Assembly: GCF_030812295.1 (NCBI RefSeq)
Contig: NZ_JAUSSK010000003.1
Location: forward strand, 779,803 to 843,802
Reading direction: 5' to 3'
From: Luteibacter jiangsuensis
GTDB lineage: Bacteria > Pseudomonadota > Gammaproteobacteria > Xanthomonadales > Rhodanobacteraceae
Length of the DNA: 64,000 nucleotides
The notes under the pieces are model-generated. The model saw only the letters and a program-made list of their open reading frames with translations. It had not been told where the DNA came from and did no database searches. Below, one piece after another: positions 14,990-24,171 of the stretch (its first letter is position 1; each line of letters begins with the position of its first letter). A program made the position numbers and the translations under genes.

Positions 14990-15970
14990 ATGGGCGGCGG
15001 AAGCTCTCAACCAAAAAACACGACGACCACGACGAAGACCGAACTCCCGCCGTGGCTGGCGAATGCGTATCAGGGCTTCTTCAATTAGACGAATGCCGTC
15101 AATGACAAGCCCTACCAGTCCTATCAGGGCCCCCTGAACGCTAATCCGACCATCGATCAAACCTACGCGCTGGAATTGGCCCGTTCTGGTGCGCAAGGCA
15201 ATCCATAGCAGACGGCCGCGCTCAATCAGCTTCTCGGCGGAAGCCAGAACGTGCAGGCGCAAGCCAGCCCCTATGCTGGTCCGAACCAGTATCTCGATCA
15301 GGTTATCGGTAATTCCAACCGGGACATCACTGATGCCTATCAGCGAGGTGCTGGCGTTGGGTTACCCACGCAGTTCGCCTAGGGTGGAGCCTTTGGTGGC
15401 TCGGCGATGTAGCAGGCGCAGGACTCAAGCAAATACCAGCTTGCACAGACTCTCGCCGACAACACAAGCAGCCTTCGATATCAGGACTACAACGCCCAAG
15501 CTGATCGCTGGCAGCAGGGGTTCCAAAACCAGCTAGCCGCATCTCAGAACAACTCGCAGAACATCCTGGGCGCATCTTCGGGCCTTAATGGTGCGGGTGC
15601 GCTATAGGCGCAGTTCAACGGCCAATACGGCCAGCTTGCGCAGATCCAGCAGGACAAGGCTCAGGGCGACATCGACCAGGCTTACAACGACTGGTACCAG
15701 CAGAAGTTCGGCTACGACCAGCAGCGGCTTGCGAACTACGGCAACGCGCTCAACTCCGTTGCGGGCCAGTTCCAGGGATCGGCTACGTCCGGGCTTAACC
15801 CGGCATATAAGCCTCGCACTGTCGGCGGTGCGGTTGCTGCCGGTGCGGGTGGTGCTGCGACTGGTGGAGCGATTGGTGCCGCCATTGCGGGTGGCTCGGC
15901 GGGTTCCGTCGCCCCAGGTTGGGGCACTGCCATCGGTGCCGCCGCTGGCCTCGCGTCCTACTACCTCTAA
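14990..15970 (+). CDS. Virion (ejection/tail-type) protein with five in-frame TAG codons
   Basis: 327 codons from ATG (GAGG ribosome-binding site 7 bases upstream) to TAA. TAG occurs in frame at 15086, 15206, 15380, 15410 and 15605 (codons 33, 73, 131, 141, 206); no TAA or TGA interrupts it. Codon use and composition are constant across all five. The product opens MGGGSSQPKNTTTTTKTELPP, is rich in Gln, Asn, Tyr and Gly, and ends in an Ala/Gly-rich membrane-active glycine-zipper segment. This is a common plan for small podovirus virion or DNA-ejection proteins. TAG contexts such as NP-TAG-QTAALNQ and SAM-TAG-QAQD fit Gln. A standard-code annotation would break it into fragments or miss it. Confidence 0.85.
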
Positions 15971-15979
15971 GGGGGCCAT

Positions 15980-16273
15980 ATGGAATACCTGATTGTGCTT
16001 ACCCCCGAGAGCGTTGCCGCAAGGGCTCACGTGATGCCGGGCGGAATGCCGTACTGGCTTCCGAGTGACGACGCCGAGACCAGGATCATTTGCCCAACCC
16101 TACGGTGCACGTGGATAGACGGCTCTCTTCCGAGCTTCCTGCGGGTCGAAATGCTTCCGGACCACAACGGCATCCGGAACATTGTGTGGTTGCCGACAAA
16201 TGAGGTCGTCACCATCTTTGAGCCAAACCATAATCCAAGCGTGGCCGTTAACGCGCCCACACTCGTGCACTAA
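15980..16273 (+). CDS. Small hypothetical protein between virion genes
   Basis: 97 residues, no internal TAG, TAA stop. It starts 9 bases after the first recoded gene with GGGGG upstream. Mixed beta-like composition (YLIVLTPESVAARAHVM, LRVEMLPDHNGIRNIVWL); no family recognised. Its place inside the block suggests a virion or assembly role. Confidence 0.65.
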   Translation: MEYLIVLTPESVAARAHVMPGGMPYWLPSDDAETRIICPTLRCTWIDGSLPSFLRVEMLPDHNGIRNIVWLPTNEVVTIFEPNHNPSVAVNAPTLVH

Positions 16274-16285
16274 GGCGGACAACAC

Positions 16286-17704
16286 ATGGCAATTCTCGAT
16301 GGGCTTCTCGGGCCCACCCCAGGCATCACGGACGACGAACGTCGCTAGCTTGCTAATAGCGGACTGCTTAATGCTGGTCTGTCTATCCTGGCTGCTAACA
16401 GTCAACCGGGCGTGACACCAATTTAGGCGATCTCCGGTGGTCTGCTGGGTGGCATCAACTCCGCTCAACAGGGAGCGCGGCAGCTTCAGGACGACAAGTC
16501 TCAACAGCAGCGGATGCAGTTTCAGCAAACGCAAATGGCAGATCAGCAGGAACAAATGCAGCGTCGTCGGGCAATTCAGGATTTGGCTCTGAAACACGTC
16601 ACGCCGGGCCCTGACGGAAAGCCGGTTTTCGACCAGCAGGGATATGTTGCGGAACTGGCGAGCATGGACCCACAGGCCGCGATGGAATTGCACCAGAACG
16701 AACTGCGCAACAAGCTAACGGAACTCCAGACCCAGAAAACGCAAGATGAATTGAACACGAGGGACATCACGCAGGGCTCCAACGTTCTCCATCAGACGCG
16801 GCCTAGTGCTGACGCACCGTGGGTGACTGAAAGCACGGCTCCGCGCTGGCAACGGCCGTCTGGCGGAGGTGGTGAGCAAACGGCCATTGAGCGGAATGCG
16901 GGCTTCCTGATGAAGCAGGGTTATTCCCGTGAGCAGGCGCTCCAAGCTCTCGGCCTGCCTCTCCCTGGAGGTACGACAGACGCACAGGGCTATGCTCCCG
17001 GCACTCCCAACGGCGAGGACTTCCTCAAGACGCTTCCGGCTGACCGTCAGGGCGTTGTCCGTGCAGTGGTGGAAGGCCGCTACCCCGTTCCCACGGGTAA
17101 AGCTGCGACCTCGCCGTGGTGGCAATCTGTCGTACAGGATGCGCAACAGGTCGACCCGACGTTTGAGGCGGGCAGTTATCAGGCACGCGCAGCGGCACGT
17201 AAGGATTTCACGTCAGGGGCTACCGCGAAGAACATCACGGCACTCAACACGGTAGCCCACCATCTCGACCAACTGCTTGAGCAGGGAAAGCAACTCAACA
17301 ATGGTCGTTTCCCGCTCTGGAACAGCATTGCGAACTCGGCAGGCACGCATGTGGGCAAGGATGCAGTGAACAATTACAACCTCAATGCGGACGCTGTTGC
17401 CGACGAACTGGCGAAGGTCTTCGCGGGTAGTAGTGGGGCACTGGCCGACCGCGAACAGATCCGCTCCCGCCTCGATGCCAGCCTGTCACCGACACAGCAG
17501 GAGGGTTTTGGACGCACAGCGGCCAGCTTGATCGAGGGCCGCCTCGCGGGTCTTCAGGCACAGCTTGACCAGGGTTTGGGGTACGGGTCCAAGAACATTC
17601 AACTCGTAAGCCCTGATGCCAACGCGTTGTTCACCAAGTTCAAGGGCGGAGAGAAACCCAAAGCTGCGGCGAACGGTGGCTGGTCTGCACGGAGGGTCGA
17701 CTGA
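16286..17704 (+). CDS. Internal virion/ejection-type protein with two in-frame TAG codons
   Basis: 473 codons from ATG 16286 to TGA 17704. TAG at 16346-16348 (codon 21, after GITDDERR) and 16424-16426 (codon 47, after QPGVTPI) lie in the first tenth; the remaining 426 codons are open. Without decoding, the frame would have to start at an internal Met at 16514 and lose the conserved-looking LANSGLLNAGLSILA and AISGGLLGGINSA segment. The protein has a Gln-rich coiled-coil stretch (residues about 62-95) and a helical C-terminal half, in keeping with long helical ejection proteins of podoviruses. It overlaps the next ATG by one base (TGATG). Confidence 0.82.
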
Positions 17705-19935
17705 TGCCTGTTTTTCACGTTACCGGCCCGGACGGACACACGTACGAAATCAACGCCCCGGAAGGCGCTACCGAACAGGACGCTATCCAGTACGCCCAGG
17801 CGAACCTCGCTCAGCCAAGCGGGGGTGCTCCCGCGCCCACCCAACCGCAGCCTTCTGCCGCTCAGCCGGAACAATCCTTCATGGATAAGTTGGGCGATCA
17901 GCTGACGTACCAGTACGACCAGTTGAACCAATTCGGTAACAACCTCGTTGATCCGATCGCACACCACTTCGCGAGTATCCCGGTTGGCCTCGCCCAGCTT
18001 GGCATGCATGGCGCAAAGGCCGTCGGTGACGTCATAGCCCCCGCAGACAACACGCTCTCCGGCCTGATTACCGGAAAGCAGGATGGGAACTGGATCGACC
18101 GACAAACCGCCGCCTACGACAAGTGGGTGCAGGACCGCGAGAACGCCTACCAGTAGTCGGTGCCGGACAATTACGCGAGCTATGCGGGCGCCACGATTGG
18201 CGAAGTGCTCCCATGGGCAACCGGGCTCGGTGAGGCTAGGGCGCTTGGGCTACTCCCTACCGCCACCAAATTGGGCGGTAAGCTAGGCCTACTTGGTGCT
18301 GAAGGCGCCGTCATGGGCGCGACCCAGCCCGTTACGAACGGCGGGCAGAATTACGCCATTGATAAGGCGATTCAGGTAGGTGCGGGTGCAGCTACGGGGC
18401 CGGTACTTTATGGCCTTGGCGCGGCAAGCAAGGGTATAGGCAACGCTGCCCAACACATCACTAATCCGCAGGCCATCGCCGACGCGAACATTGCCCGCCT
18501 GTATGGGGCCGATGATGCGACGGTGCAGCGATTGGCTAATGCCCCGGCGTTCGTCCCCGGGGAGGTTCCTTCGGCTGCCCAGGTGTTGCAGACGCCAGAG
18601 GCGGTGCAGGCCGAACGGATGCTCCGGAATAACCCTGCATCGGCACCGGCTTTCGTCGCGCAGGACAATTCCAACAACGCAGCGCGCATGGGGCTGTTGC
18701 AGCAGATCGCGGGTACGGACGACGACCTGGCGGCAGCGGTGCAGGCACGCCGTGACGCCACGTCCCCACACTTCAAGGACTATCTGTCGCCCAGCAACCC
18801 GCAGCAGCGTTACAAGACGGCAGTGGGGCTGTTGGGAGACGTGAAAGGGCAGGTATTCCGACCCGACTACGAGGCCCTTCAGCAAGCGAAGTCCATCGCC
18901 TCCAAGGTCGCTCGTGGGACGCTGGACGAGGGGCAGGGTGCCGACCTTCTGAACCAGATCACGGTGAAGACCAAGAAGGCGCAGAAGGTGCTCGACCAGG
19001 CCATCACCGCCATCAATCAGAATATGGTGGACCCCAGCCGGATCGCTAGCCAGCTTGCGGAGCTTACGAAGTCCGGCAATCCCACCGTGGCAGGGGCGGC
19101 CCGCCAGCACCTCGACCTGATCGCCCGAAACGCCGACGAAACCGGAATGGTCCCTGCTCGGGCCCTTGACGATATGCGGCAGAACATAGGGAATATGCTG
19201 TCCGCAAACGCCACTAACGGCGTTGTCGGCTCTCAAGAGGCTGCCCTGTATGGACCGGTCACCGCCAAAATTGTCTCTACTCTCGACCGAGCGATACCGG
19301 GCTATCGTAATAACCTGGCGACGTACGCCAAGCTTTCGCAGCCCATCAACGACATGCAGGCCATCCGAGGGCTACTTGACCCTAACGCTCCGGGTAGCCT
19401 TAACACTGCTGGCGATCCACAGCTTGCAGTCGCTCGTGTAAAGCAGGCCCTACGGTCGGACGACAAGGCCAACTACGGCCTGAGTGACCAGGCACGGGCT
19501 CAGTTGGAGAGCGTACGGGACAGCCTCCAGCGTCGCGGGATCTCCGATCAGAAGATCGCAGCGGCGGGTCCGGGGACGGCAGCTGACCTTCAAGCCCAAG
19601 GGCTGCTCTCAGGGGCCATTTTCGGCAAGAACCTGGGGAACCACGGCGGGTGGCTGGGCCGATCCATCGGTAGCGGCATTGGGGGCCTCCTGGGCTCCGG
19701 CCTGGGCGGCATCGAGGGTGGTCTCCTGGGCTCCAGTCTCGGCCTGGGCGTTAGCGACGCTATCGGAGCAGCCAATTCACGCGTAGCGGCTCGTACAGGG
19801 CAGACGGCGGCAGACGCGGGAGCTACGGCAGAGGCCATCAGGCGTTGGATTGGGAAGCAGCCCAAGGCCCAGCGGCAAGGACTGCTTGACCATTACCTTT
19901 ACGGCCTTCCCGCAGCCACAGCCAACGAGCCCTGA
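17704..19935 (+). CDS. Large internal virion/ejection-type protein with one in-frame TAG codon
   Basis: 744 codons from ATG 17704 to TGA 19935. A single TAG (18154-18156, codon 151) splits it under the standard code; the halves are in the same frame with no gap, and nothing like a start site lies after the TAG. The join reads RENAYQ-TAG-SVPDNYASYAG. The N-terminus (FHVTGPDGHTYEINAPEGAT) is a short domain often seen at the front of phage injection proteins. Ala/Gly-rich hydrophobic stretches lie around 165-250 and 640-690 (glycine-zipper type), with helical regions between. A role in DNA ejection through the envelope is inferred from this plan. Confidence 0.82.
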
Positions 19936-19985
19936 TCGGGTAAAGGGGTCTGGTACTATTTCACTGGGACGGGAGTTGGCTCTAA

Positions 19986-21182
19986 GTGGAACGTAACTCT
20001 ATCAATCCGGCGGTACTTGTCTGGGCGCGGGAATCCGCAGGTCTGGACTTGGCTGAAGCTGCTCGAAAGATCGGGCTGTCCGCGAGCCGTAACCTAAGCC
20101 CTGCTGAGAAACTTGCTCAAATCGAGCAAGGTGCGCGAGCCGTCACCGCCTCGCTACTAGAATGCATGAGCAAGGCGTACCACCGCCCACTCATTGCATT
20201 TTACGCGGCTACGCCGCCCCCAACAGGAGAGCGCGGGGCGGATTTTCGGACCCTGCCTCCTGACCGACGACGTGAAGATGCGCCAACAATTGACGCGCTC
20301 ATCCGCGATATTAAGGCACGTCAAGCCCTTGTCCGAGAGTTAGTTGAAGACGATGAAGGGGTCGAGCCGATCCGCTTCGTCAATTCTCTAACAATGGATA
20401 CGCCCATCAACATAGCTGCGCAGGCCATAGCTGGAGCACTAGGGTTCACTAGCCGAGAGTTCAGGCGTGGACCGGTCGAGGCTGGGTTCGCGTACTTAAG
20501 GGAGTTGGTAGAGCGCACCGGCGTATTCGTGCTGCTAATGGGAAATTTAGGTTCCAGTCACACCAACATTAGCGCGGAGGTCTTCCGAGGCTTTGCTGTC
20601 GCAGATCGGTTTGCTCCGTTCGTGGTTATAAATGACCAAGATGCCAAGGTTTCTTGGTCATTTACGCTTCTGCATGAGTTGGTACATATATGGCTCGGCG
20701 AGTCAGGAATCAGCGGCGGTTCCGCGGACAGTCGAATTGAGCGGTACTGTAACGACGTAGCGAGTGCACTCCTCTTGGATCAGGCGGAGCTTGAGCGTTT
20801 TGTCTGGACTGGCGACGACCAAGCGCTAGAAGCCATAAATCAGATTGCGCACGAGGCAAGGGTCAGCCGAAGTCTTGTTGCCTACCGTCTGTTTCGCTCG
20901 CACGTTGTAACGGAGATAGTTTGGCGCACGCTCACTGACCGTTTTAGGCAGGAATGGCTGGCAGAGCGCGAGCGCCTGAAAGCGATTGAGAGATCAGCAA
21001 GAAAAGAAAAGCCTGGGGGCCCTAGTTATTACGTCGTGAAGCGCCACAAGCTAGGTGATGCGCTGGTCGACCTTGTTCGACGTTCCGTGACTGAAGGTAA
21101 CCTGACACCTTCGAGGGCAGGACAAGTCTTGGGTGTTAGCGCAATGAATGTCCAGCCGCTTATCAGCGGCAAAGCGGCATAG
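19986..21182 (+). CDS. XRE-ImmA/IrrE-type regulator-protease (antitoxin-like)
   Basis: 398 residues. An N-terminal XRE-like HTH (VWARESAGLDLAEAARKIGL) is followed by an ImmA/IrrE metallopeptidase domain with the zinc motif HELVH in SFTLLHELVHIW and a third ligand region ESGISGGSADSRIERYCN. A second HTH-like segment ends the protein (TPSRAGQVLGVSAMNVQPL). Such proteins pair with PIN-like DUF4411 toxins, and one follows here after 8 bases. The gene ends at TAG used as a real stop, unlike the virion genes just upstream. Codon use and higher AT content set it apart; it is probably independently acquired defence or addiction cargo. Confidence 0.88.
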   Translation: MERNSINPAVLVWARESAGLDLAEAARKIGLSASRNLSPAEKLAQIEQGARAVTASLLECMSKAYHRPLIAFYAATPPPTGERGADFRTLPPDRRREDAPTIDALIRDIKARQALVRELVEDDEGVEPIRFVNSLTMDTPINIAAQAIAGALGFTSREFRRGPVEAGFAYLRELVERTGVFVLLMGNLGSSHTNISAEVFRGFAVADRFAPFVVINDQDAKVSWSFTLLHELVHIWLGESGISGGSADSRIERYCNDVASALLLDQAELERFVWTGDDQALEAINQIAHEARVSRSLVAYRLFRSHVVTEIVWRTLTDRFRQEWLAERERLKAIERSARKEKPGGPSYYVVKRHKLGDALVDLVRRSVTEGNLTPSRAGQVLGVSAMNVQPLISGKAA

Positions 21183-21190
21183 GGATTGTG

Positions 21191-21697
21191 ATGCTTTATC
21201 TACTTGACGCGAATGTCCTCATAACGGCGAACAATCAGTACTACGCTCTCGATGCGGTCCCTGAGTTCTGGGACTGGATGCTCCATGTCGCGGGAGCGGG
21301 GCACGTGAAGATGCCTCGGGAGACGTTGGCAGAGTTGAAGGGAGGCAATGCCCAAAAGGATGCTCTCCACGCCTGGGCGGCTAGGCAAGACGTCAGGGAC
21401 GCTTTAGCCCTACGAGAGGACGTAGATGCTGATTTGGTGAGGAAGGTGATTGCTGAGGGATACGCCCCAGATCTACGCGATGACGAGTACGATCTTCTCG
21501 GGCAAGATCCCTTTCTGATCGCCCACGCACTTCGCGCTCCCCAGGACCGTGTCGTAGTCAGCATGGAGGTATCAAAGCCGTCACTCGCTCGGGCTAGGCG
21601 GAAGGTGCCCGATGTGTGTAAAACCTTGAACCTCAGGTGCCGTGACACTTTCCAGTTCCTTCGCGAGATGGGCTTTCGGACCAACTGGAAGACGTAG
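21191..21697 (+). CDS. DUF4411-type PIN-domain toxin
   Basis: 168 residues. The PIN fold shows at the start (YLLDANVLITANNQYY), with further acidic residues in ETLAELKGG and GQDPFLIAHAL. ATG 21191 is preferred over GTG 21188 because AGGG lies 6 bases upstream. PIN domains are usually RNases; in this family the upstream XRE/ImmA-IrrE protein acts as partner or antitoxin. The gene ends in TAG. The pair may stabilise the element or exclude other phages; that is inference. Confidence 0.85.
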   Translation: MLYLLDANVLITANNQYYALDAVPEFWDWMLHVAGAGHVKMPRETLAELKGGNAQKDALHAWAARQDVRDALALREDVDADLVRKVIAEGYAPDLRDDEYDLLGQDPFLIAHALRAPQDRVVVSMEVSKPSLARARRKVPDVCKTLNLRCRDTFQFLREMGFRTNWKT

Positions 21698-21770
21698 TGC
21701 CGGTCGTTGTCGTGATTCGTTTTCCGACGCTATAAAAGAGACGGAAGGTGGGTTTTCTGACACGTAAAAG

Positions 21771-22073
21771 TCAGTCAGTCGATTTCTTCCGTGGTTTGTA
21801 TGGTCGCAGCCGTGTCGGTGAAAGATTGCGATAGGGTGCCAGCGGGGAGGCGGCAGCAGCCAGAGGAATGGCCGGTTGGTCCCAGGGCAGCGACTTGGCG
21901 ATGGCATCGTAAAGGGCTACCCGCTCGTACAACTTCTTCCCCATGAAGCGCCTGGCCGACAGGCCATAGTCGCTTTCCCTGGCTTTGAACTGGCTCACCG
22001 ATACCCCGCAGTAGTGCGCGGCCTCGTCGACGGTGAACCAGTCCTTGCCCGCGATGTTGAATTCGTTGGGCAT
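21771..22073 (-). CDS. Excisionase-like MerR-fold DNA-binding protein
   Basis: 100 residues. The N-terminal half (DWFTVDEAAHYCGVSVSQFKARESDYGLSARRFMGKKLYERVALYDAI) is a winged HTH of the excisionase/MerR type; the rest is Pro/Ala-rich and ends in a basic tail. Small proteins of this kind act as directionality factors for tyrosine integrases. It is near the right end, pointing inward, and could serve the tRNA-Leu integrase. Confidence 0.7.
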   Translation of the reverse strand: MPNEFNIAGKDWFTVDEAAHYCGVSVSQFKARESDYGLSARRFMGKKLYERVALYDAIAKSLPWDQPAIPLAAAASPLAPYRNLSPTRLRPYKPRKKSTD

Positions 22074-22172
22074 GGGCCCTCCCGTTGGTTGGCATGCTGG
22101 TGGTTCGATGGTATCTAAGGGCAGCCAATACCAATGCAGCCATCCGGTTCAATGCCAAGGATGCCGTTCCGC

Positions 22173-22724
22173 ATGAAACCCTGTCTCTCCCTCGCGACAA
22201 TGTCTCTCGTTGCGTGCCTGGGTTTTTCGTCACTCGCCTTGGCTGATGTTTCCGAGTTCAAGTACCTGAGAGACGCCATCGCCACGAACCCGATCCTGAC
22301 GACGTTCCAAAAGGTCGCGAAGTATGCATATCCGCCGGAATGGGATCAGATAATTTCTCGCTTTGCACCCGTGGACGGCTCATGCAGCGCGGAGACTTCC
22401 GCCAAGCTTGCGGCCATGAACAAGAGTGACGCCCGGCGCTTCGTGGACGAGCATTCCGTCCTGGGGCATTTCGTGGTTCGTGGCAGCGCTGATCCATCGG
22501 TAGGCAAGCCGGTCGGCGTCGTACTGTTCTTCCCCATGGACTTTTCGAAGACCATTAAGGAGGGGGAGACTCTGAACCTTACGAGCCTTGCCAAGACGCC
22601 GATCACCGTGCGAATCGTAAACGGGGAGGTATTTGTCGGTGGCTATAAGGTTGACTGGGAGAACTCCGTAAATACTGACGAGGGTGCAATTATCGCCATC
22701 GATGGGTGCGAGGCGCTGAATTGA
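22173..22724 (+). CDS. Secreted hypothetical protein
   Basis: 183 residues from ATG 22173, chosen because it gives a compact signal peptide (MKPCLSLATMSLVACLGF... cut near LALA-DV) and has AAGGA 11 bases upstream. The mature part has two cysteines that may pair (GSCSAET and IDGCEALN). I recognise no domain. It is cargo of unknown role at the right end of the element. Confidence 0.6.
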   Translation: MKPCLSLATMSLVACLGFSSLALADVSEFKYLRDAIATNPILTTFQKVAKYAYPPEWDQIISRFAPVDGSCSAETSAKLAAMNKSDARRFVDEHSVLGHFVVRGSADPSVGKPVGVVLFFPMDFSKTIKEGETLNLTSLAKTPITVRIVNGEVFVGGYKVDWENSVNTDEGAIIAIDGCEALN

Positions 22725-22864
22725 TCTTGCGGCTAGGACCGCCTACAGAGGGGTGTCTATCGGAGGACATGCCCGGCACCTATAGGGTGGTAGCACCCCA
22801 GGAAGCTATGCCCCGTAGTGACCCCCTTCCAGGCGGCTTCAGCGCATTTCTAAAGTAGAGGCTG

Positions 22865-23083
22865 TTAGACCGGCTGAGCGACGAAGTTGGGATTCTTCTG
22901 AAAGCTGCCGGCAATAATTTCGCCTGCGACATCGACCTTCCAGGCACCCACGATCGCGTGCGGTGGCACGGTATCCGAGGGGCCGAAGTTTCCAGAAATC
23001 ACGTAGACCCAGCCACCCGGGTTTTGTCTGGCCTCTTCGCGCATGGCATCGCTAATCTGTGTCGCGGGATCGAATTCCGTCAT
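22865..23083 (-). CDS. Small hypothetical protein
   Basis: 72 residues, acidic, with a conserved-looking centre (ARQNPGGWVYVISGNFGPSDTVPPHAIVGAWKVD). I recall similar short proteins as orphan or immunity-like genes, but cannot name a family with confidence. The upstream region 23084-23320 has a TTGAT/ATCAA inverted repeat and two GGGGTACTCC repeats and no further gene. Confidence 0.55.
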   Translation of the reverse strand: MTEFDPATQISDAMREEARQNPGGWVYVISGNFGPSDTVPPHAIVGAWKVDVAGEIIAGSFQKNPNFVAQPV

Positions 23084-23320
23084 TCGAGCTTCCTTGAGGG
23101 CGATTGATTTATATCAATGAATCAAACGACCGCCGTGTGCTCTCCGGTCGCATGCTGGAGTGACCCGAAATCGCCCTCTAGGGGGTACTCCATCGAGGAT
23201 GCGGCGATGACCCGGTAGGGTGGTAGCGGGTAGGGCGGTAGGTACGATGGAGGGGTACTCCAGAGGCAGGAGCCTAGATCACTAAAGTAGTGATGAATAG
23301 CAACGGAACGACATGGCCTC

Positions 23321-23596
23321 TCACTTGATACGTGTTGCCTCAACGGTCTCGTTGTCATCCGTGTTGATTAGCTTGTCATCACACACCACGATTTCTGTCA
23401 TTGGCAGCCAAAGCGAGCTGTCGATGCGGTCGAGCGACGACACTTCCCATATTGTTCCGTCGTTGAGGACGATGATTCCTCCATCGTCGGTCACAGACCG
23501 AACCCAGTAGCCACTTTCGCACGCGAGAGCTTCAACTGACGTTGCGCCAAGGGTGATGATGACGATTATTCGCCAGTACTTATCGAGTGACAGCAT
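23321..23596 (-). CDS. Small exported hypothetical protein
   Basis: 91 residues with an N-terminal hydrophobic segment (YWRIIVIITLGATSVEALA) that looks like a signal peptide, then a beta-rich part (GGIIVLNDGTIWEVSSLDRIDSSLWL). Its start overlaps the end of the lipoprotein gene by 17 bases, so both are probably translated from one transcript. Confidence 0.6.
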   Translation of the reverse strand: MLSLDKYWRIIVIITLGATSVEALACESGYWVRSVTDDGGIIVLNDGTIWEVSSLDRIDSSLWLPMTEIVVCDDKLINTDDNETVEATRIK

Positions 23597-24041
23597 ATGC
23601 CTTCATCCGGTACTTGTTGCGGATGCTCGACTGGATAAAGGCCACGTCGAACGCCTGGACGCCCTCTGGCTGGCCCTTGAAGCAGCGGACCATGAGCTTG
23701 CTGTTGGGCTTTACCATCGGGAACACGCCGCCCGTAGAGACAGCCGTGTTATCCCCGTAGGCGGCCGTGTTGACCGTGACCGCCCCCGTGGTCGAGGACT
23801 CCGCCCCATTGAGGATGGCGAAGTGGTCGCAGCCCAGGGCCTCCGACTTGTCTGCCGCCCGTAGAATTGCGAAGTCCGAAGCCTGCTCGGGCGTCGTGTA
23901 GGCATTGGCCGCGAAGTTGACCATGAACGTGTCTGGCGACAGTTGGGTCTCGCTGAACCCCCCGGACCAGCCCTTGGTTTGGTATCCCGTTGCACAGCCT
24001 GCCAGGCCCACGGCCAGCACGGCGAGAATTGCCTTCCTCAT
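23580..24041 (-). CDS. CC0125/CC1285-type lipoprotein
   Basis: 153 residues from ATG 24041, preferred over ATG 24047 because GAGGGGG is then about 6 bases upstream. The lipobox is LAVGLAGC, so the protein is lipid-anchored. The mature part (GYQTKGWSGGFSETQLSPDTFMVNFAANAYTTPEQASDFAILRAAD) matches a small family of outer-membrane or periplasmic lipoproteins of unknown function found in proteobacteria. First gene of a leftward pair at the right end of the element. Confidence 0.7.
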   Translation of the reverse strand: MRKAILAVLAVGLAGCATGYQTKGWSGGFSETQLSPDTFMVNFAANAYTTPEQASDFAILRAADKSEALGCDHFAILNGAESSTTGAVTVNTAAYGDNTAVSTGGVFPMVKPNSKLMVRCFKGQPEGVQAFDVAFIQSSIRNKYRMKAYAVTR

Positions 24042-24103
24042 GCCCATCCCCCTCAGTGGCTCACCCCGGGGCATATTTTAGGCTCATTTAGGCTAATCAG
24101 TTC

Positions 24104-24124
24104 GTGAGTAACTATGTGAGTAAC
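24104..24124 (+). promoter_or_regulatory. Probable integrase arm-type sites, right cluster
   Basis: Two direct GTGAGTAAC copies (24104-24112, 24116-24124) match the cluster at 3913-3972. They lie 48 bases before attR, as expected for integrase arm sites on both sides of the core. Confidence 0.6.
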
Positions 24125-24171
24125 TGCTGTATATGCGACTCAGATACATTGCAAAAACTTCGGTTGTGGTG

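Noticed and set aside
14990..19935. Virion genes as ordinary pseudogenes with premature stops
   Set aside because: All eight interruptions are TAG, none is TAA, TGA or a frameshift, and coding character continues unchanged. Decay would give mixed stops and indels.
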